64,000 nucleotides of DNA, from the NCBI GenBank assembly GCA_012932295.1, contig JAAONU010000001.1:6223104-6287103 (forward strand), given 5' to 3'. Positions 15,301 to 30,300 of this stretch are shown piece by piece (within the stretch, counting starts at the first letter, position 1; each line of letters opens with the position of its first letter). Source of the stretch: Cyclina sinensis (Eukaryota > Mollusca > Bivalvia > Venerida > Veneridae). A model generated the notes under the pieces. It was not told the DNA's origin, searched no databases, and saw only the letters and a program-made list of their open reading frames with translations. A program made the translations under genes and the position numbers.

Positions 15301-18300
15301 AGCTTTAATTGCTTGAAAAGCACATGACATAATCAAACTCAAAACGTTTTTAGTGTCAATGTTTTTTTTAAATTCTATTCTTTTTTAGACATTATAAAAA
15401 GGGAGTGTGAAATGTCTGCTTAATATAGCAAGTGCATGAAATTTAAACTGAAGCTCAAAGCTGCTAGCAGGACAGGTTTTAATCAACTTTTTGTGCTAAT
15501 TTCTTCTAACATGAGCAGGAATTTCAGAGAACTTCTGAAAACTAATGCAGTTAAAGCAAAACAACATTGCCAGGGGTGAAATATAGTGTTATAATGGCCT
15601 ATAATGCTTTCATACTGCCAGACAGGCTGACATGGGTCTAGGATTGTAAGTATCATTCATGTCTAATGTCCAGATCAGGCGATCAGGCCCAAGGGCAATT
15701 TTTCAGGAACCTTGTTCCTAACAAATGCAGTTACTGCATGGTTGCCCCATTTGAATCTCCAAATACATTGATAAGACCTTATCTTGTATACAATATCTTC
15801 TCCATGAATATCATTATATAAAGAAACTGTTTATACTCTTTTTCAACAGTTATGCATAGATCTTTCAGACTGAAATGCTGATTACATCACAGAGACTTTA
15901 AACAATGCATTCGTTTTTTTTTTACACAAAGGATATTGCTTGACTCTTCTTACATAGGGAATGTAAGATAACTTATTTACACTGTAAAAAGACATGCCAG
16001 ATCGCCTGGCCTGGTATGAATTAATATAAATCAGATGATTTTGTAGTCTTGCCTTATTATTTGTTTGATGACTGTTGCTTTGGGCTGATCCTGTAGGAGG
16101 AGGCTCAACAGGACTGGCCAAGGCCTTTTTTAACAGGACGAGTCTGAATTCACCCGATAAATGACTTTTCGAATAATTAACCTCAATTAATGGTATTCTG
16201 GCTTTATTTAAAAGATTACAGAAAACAATCTGAAATTACTCAGTTGATGGCAAGTTTTTGATGAACAGTATAACTAACACATTTGTCCATTGATCATATT
16301 AATAAGATACAACACGAAATAAGTTTCCAATTTATGTAGATAAAACAATCTCAGTGGTTTAATCCATAGTTGGTAACTTTTTCTTTCATGATTGTGTGAA
16401 AACTGTATTTAGTATCTTGTATATGGGATCTATAACAAAGTTAACGGCGAATGTGAAATAGTTCTAACTGCTATGAAGTAAAGAAGCAGAAAGCATTTTT
16501 TTCGCATTCTCCCCTCGTAATGCTGAGATTTGGGTTTAGCTTTTGGCCAAATCCAAATATATCTTCCTAGTACTCTATCAAGCCCCATTCTTTCCTGCAA
16601 TGACATTGTTTTGCTCAACCTTGTCCTTTTTGCATGTTAAATAAGAACTTTGTTTCAATTTTAGATAATGAATAGTCTCATTTGTGTATGTATGAATCTA
16701 GTAACTGAAATTCTGTTACAAACAATCTGTCATTTAGTAAAGTTAAACCTGGAAACTAAATCTTTAGTCGTACGGTTGAGGTGGCTGACTTGTAAAATAA
16801 ACTTACGAAATAAAATTAGAAAAAAGACCCCAAGTAAACCTTGACAGTTCCTGAAAAAAACATTCAGACATTTTATGGCTAACTGTAGCCTCATGACAGG
16901 TTTGTCTTATGTTGATAGAAACAGATTCAAGGGATTGTCCAATAATTACAGACAGACCAAATCTGATTACATTTTCAAGTGCCTTATTAGACAAAAATCT
17001 AGTTGTACATCCTGTTTATTACGCAAACTGAAACTGACTGAAGAATTTTTCACTTATAAGTATTTAAAGTTTCAATCAGTATTGGCTTTTTTCACTACTG
17101 ATTCAATTTGGAAAATGAGTATATCAGATTTGCAGACATAACGTCATCACTTCATTTTAAATTAAACTTGTCCTTGTCAGTGTAAACACACAGACTTTGG
17201 CAAAATAATAACATTTTCAATAAGGAAACATTTCCTCTTACCACAAAATATCCAAACACAGTAAAACTTAATTTAGAGTCTATTTAAGGGAAGTCACCTT
17301 GTGTTTTCCTCCCAGAGCAGATCAGTGGTCCAATGGTAACACACTGGACTGGTAACCCAGGGGTCACCAGATCAATCTCCCACTCCTCCACTAACATGAC
17401 TAATTGTCTTTCGGATGAGATGTTAAGCGGAGGTCCCATGTATCAGTGCTGTACACTGAGCATACATAAGAACCAGGGGTGTCTCGATCTGGAATGGGAT
17501 GCTTTCTGTATCTTGCACTATCCCCCACAACGTAAAATAACTAGAGCTATCACTAAATGTGATTAATACCCCCTGCAAGACTGCTTCGGAACTGAGGAAG
17601 TTATTAGTAACAGAATACTTTGTAAAAGAATTGAAATAGAGTTACGGTTGTGGGCAATTAAAGATAGTTGAGGTTCTTGTACACTGCATTTCCTTTCACT
17701 GTGGTTGACTATTGTATGAAGTTGCACTGAATTCCAACCATTAGTTTTCAAGTTATGCTCCAGGGAGGAAAACAAACCAAAGGCAATAACTGTGCAAATA
17801 CTGAAGATGGAGTTACGGCTTTTGTGCACTGCACTTCCTGTCATTGTGCTTGACCATTGTATGAAGTTGTACTGAATTCCAATCGGTAGTTTTCAAGTTA
17901 TGCTCCAGGGAGGAAAACCAACCAAGGGCAATAACTGTGCAAATAGTGAAGATAGAGTTATAGCTCTTATATGCTGCACTTCCTGTCACTGTGCTTGACC
18001 ATTGTATCAAGTTGCACTGAATTCCAACCAGTAGTTTTCAAGTTATGCTTTGGACAAGGAAAACCAACAAAGGGCAATAACTGTGCAAATACTGATGTTG
18101 AAGTTATGATTCTTGAACACTGCACTTCCTCTCATTGTGCTTGACCATTGTATGAAGTTGCATTGAATTCCAAGCAATTTTAGAAAAGGGCATTATAAGG
18201 AACATTTCTGTCAAATATGATGTAAAATGGCCAATTGGTTTTGGAGGAGATGTCATTTGAAGCCAAATATTGACGAAAATCTATTTCTAGCTCTGGTGGC

Positions 18301-21300
18301 CATTTTGTCCAATTTTATAAGTGGGCTATGTAAGAAATCACCCAGATGTTCAGGGGGAGATGTTGTTTTAATTTTTTTTCTATTTTATGCTTTTGCAGCC
18401 CTTATGTGCAATGGAGTGGAACGGTTTGAGCAATTTTAGAAAAGGGCATTATAAGGAGCATTTCTGTGAAATTTGATTTAAAATGGCCAAGTGGTTTTAG
18501 AGGAGAAGTCATTTGTAGCCAAATATTGACAAAAATCTATTTAGCTCTGGCAGCCATTTTGTTCAATGGAGCGAAAACCGTTTTAGCAATTTTGATAGAG
18601 GGCTATGTAAGGAACATTTCTGTGAAATTTGGTGGAAAATCACCCAACTGTTTAGGAGGAGATGTTTTTTATTTTTTTTTCTATTTTTAGCCCACCTGAG
18701 CGAATGCTCAGGGTGAGCTATTGTGATCGCTGGATGTCCGTCGTCTGTCGTCTGGCATCTGTCTTTTTGCCTTGTGTATGCGATAGAGGTTGTATTTTTC
18801 ATTGGATCTTTATGAAACTTGGTCAGAATGTTTGTCTTGATGAAATCTAGGTTGGGATTGTATATGGGTCATCTGGGGTCAAAAACTAGGTCACGGGGTC
18901 CGATCTAAGAAAAACCTTGTGTATGCGATAGAGGTTGTATTTTTCATTGGATCTTTATGAAACTTGGTCAGAATGTTTGTCTTGATGAAATCTAGGTTGG
19001 GATTGTATATGGGTCATCTGGGGTCAAAAACTAGGTCACGGGGTCCGATCTAAGAAAAACCTTGTGTATGCGATAGAAGCTGTATTTTTCATCCGACTTT
19101 CCTAATATTTAGTAAGAATGAGTGTCTTGATGAAATCTAGGTTGGGATTGTATATGGGTCATCTGGGGTCAAAAACTAGGTCACGGGGTCCAATCTAAGA
19201 AAAACCTTGTTTATGCGATAGAAGCTGTATTTTTCATCCGACTTTCCTAATATTTGGTCAGAATGTTTGTCTTGATGAAATCTAGGTTGGGATTGTATAT
19301 GGATTAATTGGGGTCAAAAACTAGGTCACAGGGTCAAATCTTAGAAAAACCTTGTGCATGTGATAGAAGCTGTATTTTTCATCCGATTTTCCTAATATTT
19401 GGTCAGAATGTTTGCCTCTACAGTATCTAGGTTGGGATTGTATATGGGTCGTCTGGGGTAAAAAACTAGGTCATGGGGTCAAATCTTAGAAAAAGCTTGT
19501 GTATAAAATAGAAGCTGTATTTTCCATTCGATTTTCCTAATAATTTGTCAGAATGTTTGTCTTGATGAGTTGGGAGGTTGGGATTGAATATGGGTAATCT
19601 GGGATCAAAAACTAGGTCACATGGTCAACTTGTAGAAAAACCTTTTGTATGCGATAGAGGCTGTATTTTTCATTGGATCTTTATGAAACTTTGTCAGAAT
19701 GTTTGTCTTGATGAAATCTAGGATGGGATTGTATATGGGTCATCCAGGGTCAAAAACTAGGTCACAGGGCCTTTTCTTAGAAGAAGTTCTGTTCAGCTAC
19801 AACAATGAAACATTAGATAATTTTGAATGCAGATTAAATCTTTGACCGTGGATGATCTCGGCTTTGACCTACTAACTTACATCCTGATTTTTTTATGTTT
19901 CTGTGCAATGATTCTCAGGTGAGCGATATAGGGCCATCTTGGCCCTCTTGTTAGCTTTTGCAGTCCTTATGTGCAATGGAGCAGAAAGATTTGAGCAATT
20001 TTAGAAAAGGACATTATAAGGAACATTTCTGTAAAGTTTGGTTAAAAATAGCTTTGGGGTTAAGGAGGTGATGTCATTTAAAGTAAAATGTTGATGACGG
20101 ACGACTGACAATGGACGACTGAAGATGGACGCCAGACATAGGGTGATCACAATAGCTCACGCTGAGCATTTTCTCAGGTGAGCTAAGAAGTAACCAATAC
20201 TTATTGTTCTTTTTTAATGCATTTTCTTTCAATGTATTCTTTCATTTAATTATCTTTCAAAACATGCCCCCGGTAGCTTTGATGTTAGTGCAAAAAAATC
20301 TGGTCAAAAAAAAAAAAATTTCGACAAAGAATATAAAGTCAAAACGTCTGAAACAATGTTGCAAATTTTTGGCACAAAAGTACACAAGATTAAAACTCAA
20401 CTCAAATTTTCTTTAATCAAATGATTCTATAATAGATTTTCCTAGCCAAATAGCAGACTTAAAGTACTTTCCTGTCAATTTTGCTATGTCTGAATCATTT
20501 GTACTGGTTTCTCTGGAAGTAATTTGAATTAATTTTATATTTACCCTATGTCTACATTTTGCTTTCTTCTCACAGAGAGAAATATACTCTTCCAACAGCT
20601 TTTCTCTGGCCCTATTTCATTCAGTTTAAACCTCTTTATTTGTTTTACATCCAGCAGGAAACATGTTTTTGCATTAATCACACTTCACAGTATCTTTTAT
20701 TTTCATATTTCATGTTTTATTGATAAATTAATAAAACTAATTTAAAATAGTTATCAATGCCTTGCCTCTATTTCTACAAAAATTCAGGTATATCTTTCCT
20801 CAGTTTATTACCAATATATCAATAGTCATACTTGTAATGTGATAAACATGTCTTTGTGATTATATTCTGTAATGTGATTAACAGGAAGTGTTACTCAAGA
20901 CACAAGTAAATTTTTTCTTGCCCTGAAAATTTTTAAAGAGGCTGTACTCCAGATTTGACATAAAAAATTTTTTTCATAAATTATATATTTAGATGCCGTG
21001 AGATTATAACAACATAATATTTTACTTCAAAACTGATTTTAAAAGTCAAAATAGAATAAAACTAGAACTGTGTCCATAGGACACGGATGCCCCCACTATG
21101 CATAAGTGCTCATAAACAAGAGCATGTATATCCTGTATGTAAGATTTTTTCTGTACATATACCTAAAATGATCTACAGGTAACCTTATGTACATGTTAAA
21201 TTAAATTAAAAATGTAAAATTTATATGTTCAATTATTTATATGGTATATAGTGAAAAAATCAACAAAGGGCCATAATTCTGTTAAATATGGTCACAGCAA

Positions 21301-24300
21301 AAATTCCTTCCATTACTACCATCTACACATTAAAGCTGTTCATCCCTGGAAGTTTAAGCAGAATCTGCCATCCTGTTTAAGAGGAGCTGCGTTCACAAAA
21401 TTTCTATATGGTATATAGTGAAAAAATTAACAAGGGCCATAATTCTGTTAAATTTGGTCGCAGCAAAAATTCCTTCCTTTACTACCATCTACGCATTAAG
21501 GTTGTTCATCCCTGGAAGTTTGAGCAAAATCTGCCATCCGGTTTAAGAGGAGTTGCGTTCACAAAATTTCTATATGGTATATAGTGAAAAATCAACAAAG
21601 GCCCATAATTCTGTGAAATTTAGTCGCAGCAAAAATTCCTTCCTTTACTACCATCTACACATTAAGGTTGTTCATCCCTGGAAGTTTAAGCAAAATCTGC
21701 CATCCGGTTTAAGAAGAGTTGCGTTCACAAAATTTCTAGTGAAAAAATCAACAAAGGGTCATAATTCTGTTAAATTTGGTCGCAGCGAAAATTCCTTCCT
21801 TTACTACCATCTACACATTAAGGTTGTTCATCCCTGGAAGTTTAAGCAAAGTCTGCCATCCGGTTTAAGAGGAGTTGCGTTCACAAGATTTCGGGACGTA
21901 CGGACGGACGGACAGACGTACGGACGGACGGACAAGTGCAACGCTATATGCACCCCACTTTGTGGGGGCGTAGAAATATTTTCGCTCCAGCCTGATTTGA
22001 ACTCTGGACCTCAATGTTAACAAAATATTTCCAACGCTTTTACTGTCACCACCATCACCGCATGTGATATTACTGATATTTACTTTAAATGTTATACGAT
22101 ATAGTTATACCGTTGCGTTATGCTATAGCACTTTGAAAGGGAAAAAAATCAATTTATAATGTAATTATTTGACTTATTTTTTGTCAGTAAGTTATTTTTA
22201 AAGCATTAGTCATAAATATTCAAGAAATTTTTAATACAAGAAAACTTTCTTTTTTTTTGTCATCTGGATCGCAGCCCCTTTAAGAAACTCTTTAAAATCT
22301 AAAAATAGTAACATGTAATGTAATTATCAATGCCTTTGCAACAATTCAGTAGATGCAAAGACAGAAGTGACAATACAAGGGTTTAAGGATTTTTGTTCCC
22401 CATTTCTTCTTGACATTTCAGACAGAAAATTGTTCCACAGCTTTCACTTTTGAAAGTTGGATTATCTGATTTTTTTAGAATTTCAGGCAAAGCTTGAGAT
22501 GCATTAGGTGTGGGTTTTATTATAGTGATTTTATTTTCTGACATTTCTTTTTATCTTGTACAAGCACAAGGACACAAGGTGTGTTTAGGTAATTTGCACA
22601 GAAAATCATTAGACAGTCGATGTATCCTTTCCACATCAGAATATTGATATATAGATTTGACTGGCAATATCCTTGACATTTAGGGCACATTATAAAACTC
22701 CAAATGAAAGTGGGTGCCCAAATGGCACATAAATGAGACTAATGAACTCATAAACCTGGAGTAACTTTGATTAATTAAAATAATAACCAGACTTTTAGCT
22801 TAGTACAATATAAAACCCTAAACTAACTGATGCAGTTTATATATAGACTAATTTTGATAACTTCATCAATCTAAACATTTCCCTTGCTGTCAGCAAATGC
22901 AACCTGTCTAGATCATGATAATCTTGTATTGTTTGCTGTTCAGTTAGTAGATCATGATAATCTTGTATTGTTTGCTGTTCAGTTAGTAGATCATGATAAT
23001 CTTGTAATGTTTGCTGTTCAGTTAGTAGATCATGATAATCTTGTAATGTTTACTGTTCAGTTAGTAGATCATGATAATCTTGTAATGTTTACTGTTCAGT
23101 TAGTAGATCATGATAATCTTGTATTGTTTGCTGTTCAGTTAGTAGATCATGATAATCTTGTAATGTTTGCTGTTCAGTTAGTAGATCATGATAATCTTGT
23201 AATGTTTGCTGTTCAGTTAGTAGATCATGATAATCTTGTAATGTTTACTGTTCAGTTAGTAGATCATGATAATCTTGTAATGTTTGCTGTTCAGTTAGTA
23301 GATCATCATCCCTGAAGTCTTTCAATTTGAACGATTAATCATGTCCATTTAAGAAATTTAACAGGGAAAGGGTAAATATTGGATTTTGCTAGGTCAAACT
23401 GTAAAATTTCTCAGACTAGATTTAGATTTTGTATTATGGTAGACTCCGTTGACTATATAACAATGAACTTTACAACTGACAAATAAGAAATTAACTTGAA
23501 AAAGACTGCAACACAGACATCCTTCATCTCCCTGGTGGCAATTGTGAGATCAGTGTCTGATGTTTCTGTTGACCCTTGCAAACCATTATGAATCTGTTCA
23601 TCTGAGCAATTTGATAAATGTCTGCACTCAACAAAGCATGTTTTCTATTCAGTCTATTTTAACTGATATCCCTAGAAATGATAAATGGAACTGTCCAAAC
23701 TGAATGATGGACAAGTCCATTGAAGGAATCTAGCATAGGGATAGTCTACACTGTTCTGAAGCAAGAATGAAGTACTTGGTCACCATGACACATTGCTCTT
23801 TCTCAAACAGTACAAATTGAGGAGGTGAAGCAAAAATGAAATGTTCTATCTGCTTCTCTATTTATAAAACACTTAGAATGTTTTTGCATTAACCCCTCAA
23901 AATGCATGTAAGTCTATCAGCAAAACATATGAATCATTTCAAAATATTATTTCTGCATATTTTACAAAATATTCTGCAGCCTTCCCTTGTCAATCAACAT
24001 AAGGAACCATTTTGTAATAACAATACATTATTACTCACCAAGTCAAGAACATCAGCCAACTTTGAAAGTTTCTCTGCTGGCAAGCTTCGCAGTAAAGGCA
24101 CACTGAAATATAATAAGGTGAATTTTTAAATGTACTCAGCAATTTTAATTAGATTTTAAATTGTTTAAAATAAAAGACTACTAATAAATTCCATATACTT
24201 CTCAACAATACACATAAGACATATATATTCTGAAATTTCTGTAAGTTTTCTACAGTGTTTTAAATAATCTTTACCCTTTGCATTTTTTGTTTTCACTTGT

Positions 24301-27300
24301 AGCCTACAAGTACAAAACATATTTTCTGTACTTTTATTGGCTGCAGTTGACACTTTTATCATTATAAGCTCATTGTAACATTTATTTTTGAACCTTACAA
24401 TCAAAACTTTCTGTTACAAATCAATAACTTCATTATAGAGGCCTTAAAGGACGAAGTCTTTGGAACATGCCTTATATTGCTGAAATATGACAAACATAAA
24501 ATGAACACAAATTCTGAGAGAGAGTCACTGATTCTTTGTCAGTATAAATTATAAACCAGCCCCGGGGAAGGGGGGATCGGTTCTAAAGGCAAGGGGTTGG
24601 GCATAGGGTGTCAAGGTATTTGTAAATTAACTGAAAAACCCCCAAGTGCACCACCTTACTTGCTGGCAATATTTCTGTAAAGTTTTATGACCCTGGGTGC
24701 AAAATTTTGGCTGAGTGTGTGACACAAAATTTGGTAGCGATTTTAACTAAATCAATGGCCATAACTCTGCTTTCTTCAGATGGGGGGAGACAAAATTTAT
24801 GAGCCTAAGGGTAAATGTTTTGGCTGAGCATCTGGCACAAATTTTCAGACAGATGTACAGACAGATCGATGGAAAAGAGCAAGATAAAAGCCCCACTAAT
24901 GGGAGCACAAAAACCAAAAGGTTTTGTTCAGATAATTATAATACAAGATATAAAATCATGGCCTAGTAATAGATCAGTTATTGCTGAAGTAAGTAACTCC
25001 TTGAAATTAGTGCCCAATAAAGACTGTATTCAGCTTTCATATTATTGCTCCCACAGGAGAATTAATATCATGAAAGCTGCAGAAATCTTTCCTAATTTAT
25101 AACATCATTTCCTTATCCTGATGGAAACTCACCATGTCAATAGCCTTTCCATATAGCATTTTATCAAACAATTTTAAAGCAGTCATAAACCTTTTCATTA
25201 CCTCAGTCACACATCGTAATATAAAGATGTCCTGAATGTGATAAATCTGTTTTATCATTTCTAAAAATCTATTCAGTATTAGACAGGAGCTTGATCATTA
25301 TCACATTTCCTTCCCACTAGGGTATGCAGATGGAGGGGTGCACCGGGCACACACCCCTCTAAAATTCCTGGAACCATAAGTGTTATTGTAAACACACTAA
25401 AATGAAATTTCATTCAATTCAGATGTTCACTGAATGTTATAATATATAGCTTTGATCTATCCTTTTTGTCATCCAGCTTGCATAATTATTGCACTGTGTG
25501 TGTATAATTTATGATACACTGTGACACTAGAAAAGGTACCAAAATTTTTGGCCATTTTAATGCACTTATGCATTTATCAGGGAAAAGAGACATTAACATT
25601 TGGCAAATACTCAATAAACATTTTGTACAAATTCTGTTATGATAATGACTAGCACCTGTCCTAAGTATTTACTTTATAATGTAACTAAATAAAATACATG
25701 CATACACTTACATACGAGGTCTTTATACAAAGTTGTCGGAAATGCTGAGTTGTTAAGATTGGTAACTTATAACAAATAAAAAGAAATACTCAAGTATTGC
25801 AACCTATATGCAGATAAAAAGTAAAACTAATGTGTTGTAATTTTTATGCAAATTAAAAATTAATACTCATGTATTGTAAGTTATATCCAAATAAAAATGT
25901 AATACTCATGTTTTACTATTTTTAGTAACAGTGACCTTGACCTTGGCCCCACAAGCCCCAATATCAAACTGGACCTGTATCTTGTGATGTTACAACTGTG
26001 TACCAAGATTTTTATAAATCTATCTAGCTTTTCATGAGTTATTGCCTCGAAACCGTTTCTCTATTTTATGTAACAGTGACTTTGACCTTGGCCCCACCAG
26101 CCCCGATATCAAACTTGACCTGTATCATATGATGTTACACCTGTGTACCAAAAATTGTTTAAATCTGTCTAGCCTTTCATGAGTTATTGTCTGGAAACCA
26201 TTTTTCTATTTTTAGTAACAGTGACCTTGACCTTGGCCCCACCAGCCCCAATATCGAACTTAACCTGTATCTTATGATGTTACAGCTGTGTACCAAAAAT
26301 TGTTTAAATCTGTCTAGCCTTTCGTGAGTTATTGTGAGTTATTGTCCGGAAACCATGACCAACCGACAAGCTCACTCCTATATACCCCCTCAAACTTTGT
26401 TTGTGGGGGTATAATTAATGAAACATCATAAAATGGAAGAGAAAAGTCAAATGAATCTTTTAATGTCTGTTTTTGGAAATAATGAAATAATAATATAAGG
26501 TGTTGCTGTATGAAAGCTGTCAAGTTTTAAAATTTTAATCTAGTAAATTTTTACCTTTTACATTTAACAGTGTTCTGTTTATTTTTTATTCTTTTTTTGT
26601 GTGTGTTTGAATTTTTTTACACAACCAAGAGGAATTATGGCTGCCAGGGAGGAATCGAGGAAGAGGAAGGCCTTCACCATTGTGGATAAACTACAGATTG
26701 TGGATCGAATTAGGAATGGAGAGACGCAGGCAAAGGTCAGCAAGGAAACTGGAATAGCGGGATCAACTATTTGTGGATGGCTCAAGGAAGAGAGTAAGCT
26801 GCGGGCTGCCAGCAGCACAATGGACGACGGTGGTCAGGTCAGGAAGAGGGCCAGACATGCTAAGGACCAGGGTCTTGAGACGGCCGTTCTTACTTGGTTT
26901 AATCAAGCAAGGTCTGAAGGCATGCCTGTGTCTGGTCCTGTTATCCAGACCCAGGCTAGGAAGATGAACCAGGAGTTGAATGGCGGTGATGGTCAGTTTG
27001 AGGCATCTAATGGGTGGCTCAGCAGGTTTAAGCACCGTCATTCAATCTCCCAGGTTACAATAAGAGGAGAACAACGGTCAGCGGATGAGAGTGCTGCAGC
27101 AGCCTACCCTGAGGAACTGAGGAAGTTGGTGACGGATCAACAACTGTGTGCTGACCAGATTTACAACTGCGATGAGACAGCGTTGTATTTTAAGATGCTC
27201 CCTGATAAGACTCTGGCTTGCAAGACCGACACCCAGAAAACACTAGGGTTCAAGCAGGCTAAAGATAAGCGTAACTGTCTTGTTGTGCTGCAATAAGGCA

Positions 27301-30300
27301 GGAACACATAAGCTTGATCCCCTTGTGATTGGGAAGTTTGGGAAGCCTAGATGCTTCCATCACATAAATATGAGCAGCTTACCAGCTCTCTACCGGCATT
27401 CAAAGAATGCCTGGATGACGTCGCCAATTTTTGAGGAATGGTTTCATGAGGAGTTTGTGCCTTCTGTCAGGAAACATCTACGCCATAAGAAGTTAGAAGC
27501 GAAGGCCATTCTCCTTATGGACCATTGTCCTGCTCACCCTGGTGTCGAGTCACTGACGTCATTGGACCGTAAAATAAAGGCAGTGTTTTTGCCCAAAAAC
27601 ACTACTTCAAAATTGCAGCAATTAGATCAGGGAATAATTGCCACTTTTAAGCGGAACTACCAGCGTAATCTGACAGGCATTATGATTGACAGCAAAATGT
27701 CTGTCTGATTACCTGCGTAAGTTAAACTTGAAAGAGGCAATACATCTTTGTGGAGATGCATGGAAAGACGTTTCCCAGAGGAGCATCATCGGCTGTTGGA
27801 GGAAGGGATTAGGAGCGGCGTTCGAGCAGGAGGATAGCTCTGATAGCGAGGAGTTTGATGGATTCGCAAGCAGGATGTGGCTGCAGCACAACAACGGGCA
27901 ACGGAGAGTGGGACCTTTTCACAAGAGGAATTGGTAACAGCATGTCAGTTATTCGGTTCTGAGATGGATGATAATTGCATACAGAACTGGATAACTGCCG
28001 ATGACGAGGTACCCACTTACCACAAGATGACGGACGAGGAGATAATTGAAAGTGTCCGAGGAGAAAAAAAAGACAGAAGATCATGCGGAAGAGGAGGAAG
28101 AAGAAACCATCATGTATGAGCCACCTCCCCCAATTTCTGAAGTGCTCTGTTCTCTAGATACGGCATTGCGCTGGATTGAAGCTTCAAAGCGCGGCACCGT
28201 ATCTAAAGTTCAGGCTGTAAGAAATCTTATACATGATGCCAGGATGGAGGCGAGATACAAGTCAGTGCAGCGAAAGATGACGGAATGCTTCAGCAGAGAA
28301 AACAGGAACGATGGGTAGATGCATCAAAATAGGTACCTTGAGTTACGTGCAGCGTTACACATTGTAACTTACCGATTTTCACGGTTTTACTTTCGTAACG
28401 CTCACACTGCGGTTTTCCCGGGAATTGCTTATGTTTACATTTTTCTTATGCGATTTTAATCTGTTTTTTAAACAAAGCAGGTAATATTTTATCAAATAAT
28501 ATTTTTTCTATATACAAAATGTATCTTGAGTGGTTTACAAACAAATTTGGTTCTTTGAACGTTTTAACTTTAACATAATGATACAGTTACATGTTAAATG
28601 GGTGGGTGGGGTAATACTAGCAAATTCAACAGGTCAACTATACGATCTCTGTAGGCGCGTTATATATCGGAACCCCGTTTATATCGCGGTCTGAAACCTT
28701 GGACCCCAACTAGAGCGCTATAACAGGGTCCCAGTGTAATGCCACTTCTGTCAAAAGTGACAGAAACTAATAGGAACTATTCTGGAAACATGTCTGCTAT
28801 TTATCAAGTACTCTTATAACTTCTTTAAACCTTTGTATACTTAAACATTGAAAGATCCAGTTTCAAGATAAAATATACTATAATAACAGAATTTACTGTT
28901 CATGTCTTACTTTTTTTTATAGCTTACCAAATTGTATAACAGGCATTTGACATTCCCTAAGTATACTGTATATCAGGTTATTTTTGTGTACCTCAGATTT
29001 CATGATTTTGGTCAAAATTAGATTTTAGCGAATCTAATTTGAGCGATTTTCTACCTCTGACTGTTATTTTTGCATTGTCCATCTTTCAAAGGGAGATTAC
29101 TCTAAGAGAGAAAATGTGACCATGTACCAGCATTAGATTATATTCAAACATTCCAAAACTCTCGCTTCAGCAACTAGCTTATCAGCCATTTCTTTGGCTG
29201 GATCAGTAGTGGGTTTTGTAACATTCACAAAGTTTGGCTATACACAGTGAAGTGTATATAAGTTGTATATACTTTCATGCTGCTTTATTTGACCGTGAGC
29301 AGTTTTTGTGAGCAGTTTTTGTAAAAACTGCTCAATGAAAAGAAAATGTGTTCAATGAATAACGGTAAAGATGTCGATTTAGCATAAAAGATTATAAGAA
29401 AGACAGCTTAATTCTGCTAACGGTGCCTTGGAAGGCTTAATTTGGCTTAATCCTGCTACAGTTGATCAATATCGTTTTTCAAATACAATGACATCAGCAG
29501 AAAAAAACGAAAGTAGGAAAGTCCATCTAAAAGTGAAAAATGGGAGATTCTTGGATTAAATTTTTGCATTTATACATGTTATAATAGCCATATAGTGAAA
29601 AATGGGCATTTTTCTGAAGTGCTGTTTGATGGGCAAAACAAACATTGTTTGTTATGAACTGTAGGGGGTCACAGCATGTATACAAGATTCATTTTGGGGC
29701 AAGAACCGCTCTACTGCATCCAAGTGTCTGTGCTTACATGTAGTGGACAAGTACCTAATTCAACAGTGACAAAATTAATATGGTCTGAGTTATAACCAAG
29801 TTGAAAATTTTGTCCCGGCTCATCCTGAAATATCTCTATGCAGACAGAATGGAGCTGGGCTTCAGGGATGACATATGCCCTTAAAGCCTTAAGACAGCCA
29901 GACACAGAGAATTCTTTCACCTGAAATATACCCCTTTCAAAAAAGCGATGAAATGAAATGAAAATTCTTATGAAAATGGGCATTCAAATTTGGTTTTAAA
30001 GAAGATTTTTCCTTTGTGAGAAATGTTTTGTTTGTGGAAGTGAAAAGAGAGTCGATGCTGACTGTATTCGGTTCATGTACCATAGGTGTTTCCTGCAGAT
30101 TTGTAGACAGTGATGGGTTTGCATTTTGCTGTTTGAATAATGGGAATGCTCTTTAGAAGCACAGTTAAACTAAGTTTATCATGTGTGGTTGGTTGTAAGT
30201 GAAACATAAAACAAATCTCATGCTGCTCAGATGACAGGAAGCTACAGGTAAGCAGTTGAGATTATCTCAGGAAACACTTCAATCTTCAGACAAGTTGACA

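Larger units (their letters stand above)
14253..24038 (-). other. PKG intron 5
   Basis: Holds a SINE, E4 with nested E5, E6 and the 39-bp minisatellite. I see no gene in 14253-17315, 20190-21060, 21980-22910 or 23310-24038. Confidence 0.75.

Noticed and set aside
21553..22020. 155-codon ORF
   Set aside because: Lies wholly in the tandem monomers and 5' end of element E6; each repeat restates the same peptide and no domain is seen.
22884..23315. 143-codon ORF of 13-residue repeats
   Set aside because: It exists only because the 39-base minisatellite period is a multiple of three. It lies in a PKG intron with no splice or family support.
26763..27041. Minus-strand ORF over the Tigger transposase
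   Set aside because: Shadow of the real coding strand, which carries the HTH and DDE motifs.
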